Assembly (NCBI GenBank): GCA_019312705.1
Contig: JAFDCW010000048.1
Location: 1 to 11,647 of the forward strand
Origin: Deltaproteobacteria bacterium
Lineage (GTDB): Bacteria; Myxococcota; Polyangia; Polyangiales; B10-G4
Length of the DNA: 11,647 nucleotides
Direction: 5' to 3'
Made by a program: the position numbers and the translations under genes. Below are positions 5,648 through 11,647 of this stretch, piece by piece; position 1 is the stretch's first letter, and each line of letters opens with the position of its first letter. A model generated the notes under the pieces. The model saw nothing but the letters and a program-made list of their open reading frames with translations. It had not been told where the DNA came from and searched no databases.

Positions 5648-7182
5648 TGGATGAACCCCATAACGGCGAGGGCGCCTACGACCATCGCCGCGCCGACGAG
5701 GGGCGTGAGGAGGGCCAATACGATGAGCATCCGGCGCTTCGTCCGTTGCCGGGTTTCGCGCCGCGACCGAATTCGGGCCCGCTCTTCATTTTCTACCTCC
5801 ATGCTGAAGCGATGCCCTGGGGCTTCGTCCGTGGGGACCGTGCCCGAGCCGGTCTCGGCCCGTTGCCGAATCTGGTGGGCGCCTGAGACGGAGTCGACAC
5901 GCCGTCGCGCCTCGGTCCCGGGGGGGGGGGCGGGGGGGACGAGGGGGATCGGCATCGTGCCTGCCGCGAGGGCCTTGGCCGGCGCGCCGTTTAGGACGCT
6001 GCCTGAACGGGGATCGATTCCTGCGGCGCGCAGGCTCGCGTCGGTCCCGTCAGAATCCGACATCCCGAGGGCGTGGTCTTGGATCATCGGGGCCGGGATC
6101 GCCGGCATATCCAGGGCCGCTGGCGGCGCCATGTCCTTTCGGGCGGGTGAGCTCGATGGGCTGCCCTGGTGCGGAACCGCTTCCCTCGAGGACCGAATGA
6201 CTCCTTGAATGGCCGCCAACTCCTTCGCGGCCATCTGCTGCACCACCGGGGCCAGGTTTTCGGCGCCGGTGCGCAGAGCGGCCGGGTATGCATCCATCAA
6301 GGCGTCGCGCATCTCCCGTGCGGTGGCGTAACGCTGGTCCGGGCTCGGCGCGAGGGCGCGCATGACGGCACGGTCGAGGTCCGCTGGGATCTCGGGGCGG
6401 AAGGTCCTGACGGGGGCGTGGTCAGGCTCCCGCACTATGGCGAAGAGCTCGGCTTGGTTGTTCGCTTCGACGAGGCGTCGACCTGCGAGCATTTCGTAGA
6501 TCACCGCGCCGAGGGCGTAGATGTCGGTCCGCCGGTCCACGGCTTTGCCCCAGACCTGTTCTGGAGCGAGGTATGCGATTTTTCCCCGGACCATGCCCTT
6601 CTGGGTATACACCGTCGCCGTTCGTGCCTTGGCGATGCCGAAGTCGATGAGCTTCACCTGCCCGTTCCGGCCGACGAGCACGTTATGGGGGGTGGCATCC
6701 CGGTGCACGATGTCGAGGGGGTGGCCCTGGCGGTCGGTCGTCTCGTGGGCTGCGTGCATACCGTCGGCGAGGCAACGGGCGATGTACACCGCGATGGCCG
6801 TAGGGAAGGGCTGCTCGGCGGCCCGCATCCTCTTGAGAACTCGGCTCAGGGAGACTCCCTCGAAGAGCTCCATGACGATGAAGTAGGTATTGCCTTCTTG
6901 CCCGAGATCTTCGACGTGCACGACGTTCGGGTGCCGGATGGCCACCGACAAGCGGGCCTCTTGGAGGAAGAGGCGCACGAACTCGTCGTCCAGGGACAGT
7001 TCGCGATGCACTACCTTGAGCACGACGTCGCGCGCAAAGCCCCCGGGGCCATCCTTTCGGGCAACATAGAGGCTGCCCATGCCGCCTTTCGTCAGGTGCG
7101 ACAGCACGCGATAGCCGCCGAGCAGGGTGCCGGGCTTGATCTCCACGGTCGCATGATATCGAAAGCTGCCTTCTTGCGCCAT
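5644..7182 (-). CDS. Tail-anchored Hanks-type Ser/Thr protein kinase
   Basis: 512 residues. The kinase domain covers about 24-290: glycine loop LTKGGMGSLYVA (30-41), ATP-binding Lys56, helix-C Glu75, HRDATPHN (160-167) with catalytic Asp162 and Asn167, DFG (180-182) and APE (206-208). The usual Lys of HRDxK is Thr164, a substitution family that also appears as HRDVSPxN in myxobacterial kinases, so activity is still expected. A low-complexity Pro/Ala/Ser linker follows (about 310-480), then one membrane segment in the last 28 residues with almost nothing beyond it. The kinase is therefore tail-anchored and lacks an outside sensor domain. ATG 7182 is the first available start; no strong ribosome site is seen. 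A CBS-pair gene overlaps its stop by four bases. A G11 tract lies in the linker. The nitrilase gene is divergent, across an 86-bp spacer. Confidence 0.93.
   Translation of the reverse strand: MAQEGSFRYHATVEIKPGTLLGGYRVLSHLTKGGMGSLYVARKDGPGGFARDVVLKVVHRELSLDDEFVRLFLQEARLSVAIRHPNVVHVEDLGQEGNTYFIVMELFEGVSLSRVLKRMRAAEQPFPTAIAVYIARCLADGMHAAHETTDRQGHPLDIVHRDATPHNVLVGRNGQVKLIDFGIAKARTATVYTQKGMVRGKIAYLAPEQVWGKAVDRRTDIYALGAVIYEMLAGRRLVEANNQAELFAIVREPDHAPVRTFRPEIPADLDRAVMRALAPSPDQRYATAREMRDALMDAYPAALRTGAENLAPVVQQMAAKELAAIQGVIRSSREAVPHQGSPSSSPARKDMAPPAALDMPAIPAPMIQDHALGMSDSDGTDASLRAAGIDPRSGSVLNGAPAKALAAGTMPIPLVPPAPPPGTEARRRVDSVSGAHQIRQRAETGSGTVPTDEAPGHRFSMEVENEERARIRSRRETRQRTKRRMLIVLALLTPLVGAAMVVGALAVMGFIQ
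5920..5938. repeat. G11-C-G7 homopolymer tract inside the kinase gene
   Basis: On the plus strand eleven G are followed by one C and seven G. Read on the coding (minus) strand it encodes the PPAPPP segment of the kinase linker. Gain or loss of one base would shift the frame before the membrane anchor and break the overlap with the CBS gene. It may be a slippage hotspot or a sequencing-risk site. Confidence 0.75.
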
Positions 7183-7205
7183 CGAACCGGGGAGGGGCAG
7201 TTCGC

Positions 7206-7229
7206 GTTTGCGTTCGTGTTTGCGTTCGT
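7206..7229. repeat. Tandem 12-bp repeat in a divergent promoter region
   Basis: GTTTGCGTTCGT occurs twice back to back, exactly, in the 86-bp spacer between the kinase (minus) and nitrilase (plus) starts. Direct repeats here could be regulator half-sites on one face of the helix. No promoter consensus was recognised beside them. Confidence 0.5.
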
Positions 7230-7268
7230 TTCATGCCAGGCCGGTGAGGCGTACTCTCAACCGCGTAG

Positions 7269-8180
7269 ATGCCCCTCTCAGCTCCACCGCTGACCGTCGC
7301 TGTTGCCCAGATGGAGGGCAGCGGCGGCACGCTCGATGAGCGGCTTGCGCGGATCGCAGAGTTCGCGAGAGAGGCGCGCACGCGCGGTGCCCGACTCCTC
7401 GCGCTGCCGGAGATGAGCGTGACGGGCTACGACCTGAGCTACGAGAGTGCTGGCGAACCCATTCCCGGCCCCATCACCACGGCACTGACGGAGATTGCAC
7501 GGGAGAAGGACCTCTACCTCATCTCCGGGATGACGGAGCTCGACGCGGGCTCTCGTTTCAACGTCTTGACCTTGATCGGGCCCGAGGGCCGCGTCGGCGG
7601 CTACCGGAAGCAGCATGTCTCTTCGGTCGAGAACGCGTTCTGGCTATGCGGCGAAGGGGCAACCGTGCTGACGTGCGACATCGGGCGCATCGGCTTCGGC
7701 ATCTGCGCGGACATGCTCTTTCCGACGCCGTGGAGCGCCTACCAAGGCGACGTAGACCTCGTCGTCATCGGGGCCGCCTGGCCCGATCACCGACACACCA
7801 AGCCTTTCCCGTACGGAGCGCGTTTCTCAGAGACGCACGTGAAGGCAACAGAGGACGTCCCTTTGCACCTCTCGGCGGCCCTGGGGGTCCCAGTGCTGCT
7901 GGCAAACGCCGCGGGTTCGTTCGACGCGTGCCTCCCGCCCTTTGGGAACGCTCTGCGCGGACGGTTTGCGGGACGTTCTTGCATCGCCGACGGCGAGATC
8001 ATCACTCGCGCCGGGACCGAAGAGACGCTCCTCGTCGCGACCGTGCACCGGGAGAAGCGCACGCCGGCCGGCGTTCTCGAGCCCTGGTTGCCCAGATGGA
8101 GCAGGCGGTTCCGGATCGCGGCCCGAGGCGGCGACGTCGCCTTGGGTCTGGTTTACCGAACGTTCTACCGGGGCCGATGA
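7269..8180 (+). CDS. Nitrilase-superfamily carbon-nitrogen hydrolase
   Basis: 303 residues. The complete Glu-Lys-Cys catalytic triad is present: Glu48 in LPEMSVTGY, Lys114 in YRKQHV and Cys146 in GICADMLFP. The N-terminal strand VAVAQMEGSGG and the GAAWP segment also fit the family. These enzymes hydrolyse amides, nitriles or carbamoyl groups through a thioester on the Cys. The substrate is set by loops and cannot be read here; an omega-amidase, N-carbamoylase or simple amidase are all possible. The length is normal for a single-domain member, and there is no signal peptide, so it should be cytoplasmic. ATG 7269 gives the full first strand and no better start exists, but no ribosome site is evident. 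The gene stands alone on its strand, divergent from the kinase and convergent with a small lipoprotein gene. Confidence 0.93.
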   Translation: MPLSAPPLTVAVAQMEGSGGTLDERLARIAEFAREARTRGARLLALPEMSVTGYDLSYESAGEPIPGPITTALTEIAREKDLYLISGMTELDAGSRFNVLTLIGPEGRVGGYRKQHVSSVENAFWLCGEGATVLTCDIGRIGFGICADMLFPTPWSAYQGDVDLVVIGAAWPDHRHTKPFPYGARFSETHVKATEDVPLHLSAALGVPVLLANAAGSFDACLPPFGNALRGRFAGRSCIADGEIITRAGTEETLLVATVHREKRTPAGVLEPWLPRWSRRFRIAARGGDVALGLVYRTFYRGR

Positions 8181-8198
8181 ACTACTGACGCGGGCGAC

Positions 8199-8216
8199 AG
8201 GACGGCCGCTCGTCCT
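8199..8216 (+). terminator. Weak hairpin after the nitrilase gene
   Basis: AGGACG and CGTCCT form a perfect 6-bp stem around a 6-base loop, 18 bp after the nitrilase stop. No T-run follows, so intrinsic termination is uncertain. The rest of the 167-bp convergent spacer (8181-8347) shows no other recognisable signal. Confidence 0.3.
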
Positions 8217-8347
8217 ATCCTGCGTTCGCGGGCCCCCGATCTCGACCAACTCGTTGCAACGGCCGGAGGCCTTGCGCGTCAATCGACCGAGCTGGCGAGA
8301 GTCGAAAAAGAACGCCGCAAACGAATGGCCGGCACCTGACGGCCCCA

Positions 8348-8773
8348 TCACTCGACGGCAAAGCGAAGCCACAGCGACGAACCACATGCCGGCGGCCCGC
8401 TCGCGAATCGTGTCGCGCCGACCAGCGAGTAGAAACACTCCGGAACCGCCGACGCCGGGGGCGGATTGGGAGGTCCGGCATGCTCGACTTGCCCGCTCGC
8501 CGCGATGGAGACCCAAATCGACAACGGTCCGGAAAAGGAATGACGCTGTGCGCATTCCGACAACGCCGGGCCAAGCTCGGGCATGTGCGCAACAATGACG
8601 TCGTTTGCCCGGGGCCATGCGCACCCGAGTAGTCCATCGGAGCCGAGAAATCGAACCGGTGTCTCCGTCGCGCGCGAGCTTTCGGCCCGCGGAATCGACC
8701 GCGACGCTTCAGGCTCTCCTGTTGCCGACGAACATCCGACGAGGACGAGCAGAACTGCCGCTGGGATCTTCAT
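8348..8773 (-). CDS. Small lipoprotein, AgmX/TonB-C-like domain
   Basis: 141 residues from ATG 8773. The signal peptide MKIPAAVLLVLVGC ends in a good lipobox (LVGC, Cys14). Ser at the next position is compatible with outer-membrane retention. After a short disordered stretch, residues about 60-141 resemble in outline the C-terminal domains of myxobacterial AgmX/PglI-type and TonB-like proteins. These features are LSECAQRH, then IWVSIAASGQVEHA, a second Cys in VPECFYS, and a final LWLRFAV strand. That resemblance is by pattern only. GGAGG lies two bases before the ATG, closer than usual, but the lipobox supports this start over the longer frame from 8830. It lies downstream of the propeller gene on the same strand with a 93-bp gap and might be co-transcribed. 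Function is unknown. Confidence 0.75.
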   Translation of the reverse strand: MKIPAAVLLVLVGCSSATGEPEASRSIPRAESSRATETPVRFLGSDGLLGCAWPRANDVIVAHMPELGPALSECAQRHSFSGPLSIWVSIAASGQVEHAGPPNPPPASAVPECFYSLVGATRFASGPPACGSSLWLRFAVE

Positions 8774-8866
8774 TCCCTCCACTGTGCAGTGAAACGCGCG
8801 TCGGGCACATGAGGTCTCCAACCGCCTCAACTAAACCAGGCCTTGAAACCCTGCTAGATAGTCCGC

Positions 8867-10342
8867 CTACCGGCACACCTCGGAGAAGTACACCGCCCAC
8901 ACCGCGTCGCGAGCGTCAGTCCAGACGACGCCGTAGTGGGTGCCGTTCCAGACGAGGGCGGGGGCCCGTGATTGGAGGGTGGCGTTGGTGACGCGGAGGT
9001 CCACGTCGAGGGGCGTGCCTGTGCTGTCGAGCTCGACGAAGTAGACCTCCAGGTTTCCGGAATCAGCCGTGCGAGCGTCGGACCACGCGGCAGCGTAGCC
9101 GGTACCGTTCCAGACGAGATTCCAGGGAGTGAACAGGCGGTCACTGACGTATCGGTCGGTACCGATCTGGGCGCCGGCCACGTCCAGTCTCGTAAAGAAG
9201 AGCTCCTGGCTTCCGCTTCGGTTGTCCTCCCATCCGAGTCCGTAACCCGACCCGTTCCACACGAGCGAGGGCAGGCCCGAGGCGCCGGCGGCGTTGGTGA
9301 TGCGGGTGTCGGTGCTCAACCTTGCCCCACTCGCATCCAGCAGTGCGAAGTAGATCTCGGAGTTTCCGTCGCGCCGATCGCTCCATGCCACGCCGTAGCC
9401 GCTGGTATTCCACACGAGCGATGGGCTCCCCGCGAGCTCTCCGGCCGTGGTGACGCGCACGTCACTCCCAACCTTCGTGCCGGCCGCGTCGAGACGAGCG
9501 AAGTAGACCTCGTCGCCCTCTGTGCCGCGGTTCTCCCACCATGCCACGCCGTAGCCGGTACCGTTCGAAGTGAGCACCGCGCCCCAGGATCTTCCCGGGT
9601 CGTTGGTCACACGGACGTCACCACCAATCTTCGTGCCAGCCGCGTCGGCGCGAGCGAAGTAGATTTCGTAGTTCCCGTCCCGCTGGTCATACCAGGTGAT
9701 GGCGTACTCGGTGCCGTCCCACGCGAGGCTGATCCCCTCCGAGGAAATCGGATCGTTGCTGATGGTGGTCGGCACTCCAATGGGCACGCCCGTGCTGTCC
9801 AGGCGCTGGAAGAACACGTCGCCGCTGGCGGTCCACGCAACACCGTATCCGGTGCCGTCCCACACGAGTCCAGCCGCATTGGACGAGGTGGGAGTCGGAG
9901 TCAGACGCAAGTTGGGCGAAAGGCCGCACGCCGCAACGGCCGCATCACTCGCTCCCGCATCGGTCATGGAGCCCGCGTCGGTCATGGAACCGGCGTCGGT
10001 CATGGAGCCCGCGTCGGCATCGGTCATGGAACCGGCGTCGGTCATGGAGCCCGCGTCGGTCATGGATCCCGCGTCGGCATCGGTCATGGAGCCGGCGTCG
10101 GCATCGGTCATGGAACCGGCGTCGGTCATGGGCTCGGCGTCGGTCATGGAACCGGCGTCGGTCATGGGCTCGGCGTCCATCCCGCTGCCGTCCATCCCGC
10201 CGCCATCCATCCCGCCGCCGTCAGCGCCAGCGTCCATGACCGGCAACGTGGCGTCGCTCATCTCAGCGTCGTCCGCGCACGCCACCAATATCGAAAGCGC
10301 GACCCCGATGAGCCACACGAATCGAGGTGTCCCCGCATTCAC
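8867..10342 (-). CDS. Lipoprotein with repetitive Asp/Met linker and seven-bladed beta-propeller
   Basis: 491 residues from GTG 10342. The signal peptide ends at the lipobox LVAC (Cys22). Residues about 23-135 are a low-complexity linker made of GGGMD units and then eleven MTDA units. From residue 140 onward there are seven copies of a roughly 50-residue motif, LVWNGTGYGVAW...EIYFARLD..GT..G.D.RVTN. The last copy lacks its final strand and the first is preceded by a spare strand, LRLTPTP. This fits velcro closure of a seven-bladed propeller. The domain has only two cysteines, Cys139 and Cys490, one at each end, well placed to lock the ring with a disulfide. The protein should be anchored in the outer membrane and hold the propeller away from it for ligand or protein binding. 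There is no catalytic motif. GTG is used because it begins the signal peptide; no clear ribosome site was found. Confidence 0.85.
   Translation of the reverse strand: MNAGTPRFVWLIGVALSILVACADDAEMSDATLPVMDAGADGGGMDGGGMDGSGMDAEPMTDAGSMTDAEPMTDAGSMTDADAGSMTDADAGSMTDAGSMTDAGSMTDADAGSMTDAGSMTDAGSMTDAGASDAAVAACGLSPNLRLTPTPTSSNAAGLVWDGTGYGVAWTASGDVFFQRLDSTGVPIGVPTTISNDPISSEGISLAWDGTEYAITWYDQRDGNYEIYFARADAAGTKIGGDVRVTNDPGRSWGAVLTSNGTGYGVAWWENRGTEGDEVYFARLDAAGTKVGSDVRVTTAGELAGSPSLVWNTSGYGVAWSDRRDGNSEIYFALLDASGARLSTDTRITNAAGASGLPSLVWNGSGYGLGWEDNRSGSQELFFTRLDVAGAQIGTDRYVSDRLFTPWNLVWNGTGYAAAWSDARTADSGNLEVYFVELDSTGTPLDVDLRVTNATLQSRAPALVWNGTHYGVVWTDARDAVWAVYFSEVCR
9953..10171 (-). repeat. 18/24-bp tandem repeat encoding the MTDA linker
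   Basis: Eleven units encode GSMTDA or EPMTDA (18 bp), and three carry an extra Asp-Ala pair (24 bp). The units are nearly identical in DNA sequence as well as protein. All lengths are multiples of three, so unit gain or loss would change linker length without breaking the frame. The tract also opens long false frames on the opposite strand. Confidence 0.9.
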
Positions 10343-10399
10343 GGGCGAACGCTACCACGGCGGCGCAGACTGAACCCACCAGGCATCAGCTGGCCGGGG

Positions 10400-10415
10400 C
10401 GGCACGTCGATTGCA
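10400..10415 (+). promoter_or_regulatory. Sigma-54 (RpoN) promoter, near-consensus
   Basis: CGGCACGTCGATTGCA matches TGGCACG-N4-TTGCA at every core base except the first, with GG (10401-10402) and GC (10413-10414) exactly 10 bases apart. The expected transcript start is near 10426. That leaves about a 30-nt leader with a ribosome site before ATG 10456, a well-formed arrangement. Confidence 0.78.
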
Positions 10416-10444
10416 CACGCGGGGGTAGCACCAACGCTCTGTCT

Positions 10445-10448
10445 GGAG
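10445..10448 (+). promoter_or_regulatory. Ribosome binding site of the GKAD lipoprotein gene
   Basis: GGAG lies seven bases before ATG 10456 and downstream of the sigma-54 element. It supports this start for the lipoprotein. Confidence 0.65.
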
Positions 10449-10455
10449 AACCCCG

Positions 10456-11571
10456 ATGCCCCGACCCGGCTTCCTTCGCCGTTTCTCGCCGTTTTTCCTT
10501 GTTCCTTCTGCGTTTTTCTTCGTGGGATGCGCAGCCGAGGTGCCCCCGGATCTAGAAGGTCCGCTAGCCGGCAAGGCCGATGAAGCGGCTTGTGCAGGCG
10601 CCACGATGGATGTGCACGGGTACTGCCGCGCGCCCAATGGCTGGTTCACCTACTCGGTGTGCTGTGAAACGCCGGAACCCGAGCCTGAAGTGGAGTGCGA
10701 GACAGCGCCGACGCTGGGCTGCGTCTTTGGCGTCGGGACTCGCGCGACAGAGCAGCTTGGTTATCTGGGTTATGCAGCGGGTGGTGGGCCCTCGGCTGGC
10801 GACAGAGTTGGCGAGCTCCAGACTCAGCAGATCATCGTGGCGATGGATGCGAGCGGCTGGGAAGACATCACGACTGTCGAGCAAGCGTTCGAGAGCATCG
10901 ATTACGCCGGTTTTCGATTCAATGCGGCTTACGATGAGGCGACCGGTGAGAGCTACGACCACCTGAAGTGGTATGGCGGCGGCAGCGAGGTCGGCGTGTT
11001 CTTCCGTGCCGGCACCACCGAGATCGTGGCGATGATAGGCGACGGAGACATCTACGACTGCACGGCGTTCGTGCCCAAGTCTGAAGGCGGGGCCTGCGAC
11101 GACGGGCCAACCGCGACTGAGGCTGTCGCTCGCCGCGTGCTCACGGACAATGGCGCCGAGGGTGATACGCGGATTTCCTTCTCGGAGTACGAGGTCCTCT
11201 ACCAGCTCCCCTGGGATGAGGGGTCGAGGTTTTCACTCGCGCTCGATGCCGCGATCAAGAGCTTTCTCGGAGACGACACGGACGTCGAAAGCCCTCTCGC
11301 GTTGCTCGTCGACGCGGACGACAGTGCCACATGTCCACAGGAAGACCCGGCCGAGCGTTTGCGTTGCCACATGAGCCAGCCCGATACGCTGCTCGCGCTC
11401 GTTCCACGCCGCGACGACGCGGATGACGCCGTGTATCCCCCGGAGCACCGGGAGTCGATCGATGAGAACTGGGTCTTCTACCTTTCGATGCCGAGCGTCT
11501 CCGACCATCTCTTTTGGGCGGTCGTTCCACACACGAACTTCGGAGCGGCCTACAACTACGGCTTCAACTGA
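10456..11571 (+). CDS. Cys-rich GKAD-motif lipoprotein of unknown function
   Basis: 371 residues. The signal peptide ends in FFVGC, giving Cys25 as the lipidated residue. It is followed by PLAGKADEAAC; a GKAD motif soon after the lipid Cys recurs, to my recollection, in many myxobacterial secreted proteins. A compact Cys module follows with C-x10-C-x11-CC (46, 57, 69, 70), including GYCRAPNGWFTYSVCC. After a Glu/Pro spacer comes a domain of about 280 residues with a few further cysteines and a mixed strand/helix pattern (YDHLKWYGGGSEVGVFFRAGTT type segments). It ends in NFGAAYNYGFN. No enzyme motif was recognised. The promoter is a near-perfect sigma-54 element. It is divergent from the propeller gene across a 113-bp spacer, so the two lipoproteins may share control. 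Export is well supported; the role is unknown. Confidence 0.85.
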   Translation: MPRPGFLRRFSPFFLVPSAFFFVGCAAEVPPDLEGPLAGKADEAACAGATMDVHGYCRAPNGWFTYSVCCETPEPEPEVECETAPTLGCVFGVGTRATEQLGYLGYAAGGGPSAGDRVGELQTQQIIVAMDASGWEDITTVEQAFESIDYAGFRFNAAYDEATGESYDHLKWYGGGSEVGVFFRAGTTEIVAMIGDGDIYDCTAFVPKSEGGACDDGPTATEAVARRVLTDNGAEGDTRISFSEYEVLYQLPWDEGSRFSLALDAAIKSFLGDDTDVESPLALLVDADDSATCPQEDPAERLRCHMSQPDTLLALVPRRDDADDAVYPPEHRESIDENWVFYLSMPSVSDHLFWAVVPHTNFGAAYNYGFN

Positions 11572-11588
11572 CCCGCTCCCGCTCCCGC

Positions 11589-11613
11589 CAAGGGAAGGTT
11601 CGCGAAGCCCTTG
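11589..11613 (+). terminator. Candidate hairpin after the GKAD lipoprotein gene
   Basis: CAAGGG and CCCTTG form a 6-bp stem around a 13-base loop that itself contains TTCGCGAA, 17 bp after the stop codon. No T-run follows. The position fits a transcript end, but the evidence is slight. Confidence 0.3.
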
Positions 11614-11647
11614 CCGTATCCCGGTGGAAGGTTTGGGTGGTCGTGGG

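Noticed and set aside
4271..6208. A 645-residue plus-strand open frame
   Set aside because: It overlaps the CTERM gene in another frame and lies antisense to the CBS and kinase genes. It has low-complexity Ser/Arg/Ala composition caused by high GC.
160..6700. Loss of the Lys in the HRDATPHN loop as a sign that the second kinase is also dead
   Set aside because: The catalytic Asp, Asn, DFG, APE and ATP-binding Lys are all present, and replacement of this Lys is common in myxobacterial Hanks kinases.
6169..7293. A 374-residue plus-strand open frame antisense to the kinase
   Set aside because: The kinase on the other strand carries all catalytic motifs; this frame is its shadow.
9953..10171. 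CRISPR-like periodic repeat
   Set aside because: The units are contiguous, 18 or 24 bp, with no unique spacers, and they encode an in-frame peptide repeat.
10351..10429. GCTACC ... GGTAGC inverted repeat in the divergent lipoprotein spacer
   Set aside because: The arms are only 6 bp and 67 bp apart, too weak to separate from chance.
8972..10555. A 527-residue plus-strand open frame with GHGTGVGHGARVG-type repeats
   Set aside because: It is antisense to the propeller lipoprotein, and its repeats come from the 18/24-bp tandem repeat. The propeller frame has a signal peptide, lipobox and seven coherent repeats.

Overview
The window is very GC-rich and densely coding. It carries many lipoproteins, a Hanks-type Ser/Thr kinase, a degenerate kinase, a PilZ protein, a MYXO-CTERM-like C-terminal tail and two sigma-54-type promoters. 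Together these suggest a myxobacterium (Myxococcota, probably Polyangiales or a Sandaracinus-like lineage). That placement is inferred from gene style only; there is no rRNA or other marker gene here.

Layout. 1-389 (-): start of a PilZ-domain protein that runs off the window. 390-575: AT-rich control region with a perfect 18-bp palindrome. 576-1562 (-): Ser/Thr pseudokinase that has lost nearly every catalytic residue. 1599-2357 (+): divergent putative lipoprotein. 2491-3294 (+): LigB/MEMO-like class III extradiol-dioxygenase-fold protein. 3410-4177 and 4177-5172 (+): an overlapping pair, a small outer-membrane beta-barrel protein and a lipoprotein-like protein with a Cys/Gly repeat and a MYXO-CTERM-like tail, behind a sigma-54-type promoter. 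5231-5647 and 5644-7182 (-): a tail-anchored Ser/Thr kinase translationally coupled to a stand-alone CBS-pair protein. 7269-8180 (+): nitrilase-superfamily amidohydrolase. 8348-8773 (-): small lipoprotein. 8867-10342 (-): lipoprotein with a repetitive Asp/Met linker and a predicted seven-bladed beta-propeller. 10456-11571 (+): Cys-rich lipoprotein with a GKAD motif behind a second sigma-54-type promoter.

How the genes may work together. The window looks like chromosomal envelope and signalling content, not a mobile element: no integrase, transposase, tRNA, phage gene or CRISPR array was seen. Two themes stand out. The first is signalling: an active-looking kinase coupled to a nucleotide-binding-type CBS protein, a pseudokinase and a PilZ protein. 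The second is surface display: four or five exported lipoproteins and one outer-membrane barrel. Two of the surface units share the same exact GGCACG-N4-TTGC sigma-54 signature, so they may be co-regulated. The best candidates for something undescribed are the outer-membrane protein plus Cys/Gly-CTERM pair, the kinase-CBS module and the velcro-closed propeller on a variable linker. No single complete new system can be proved from sequence alone.
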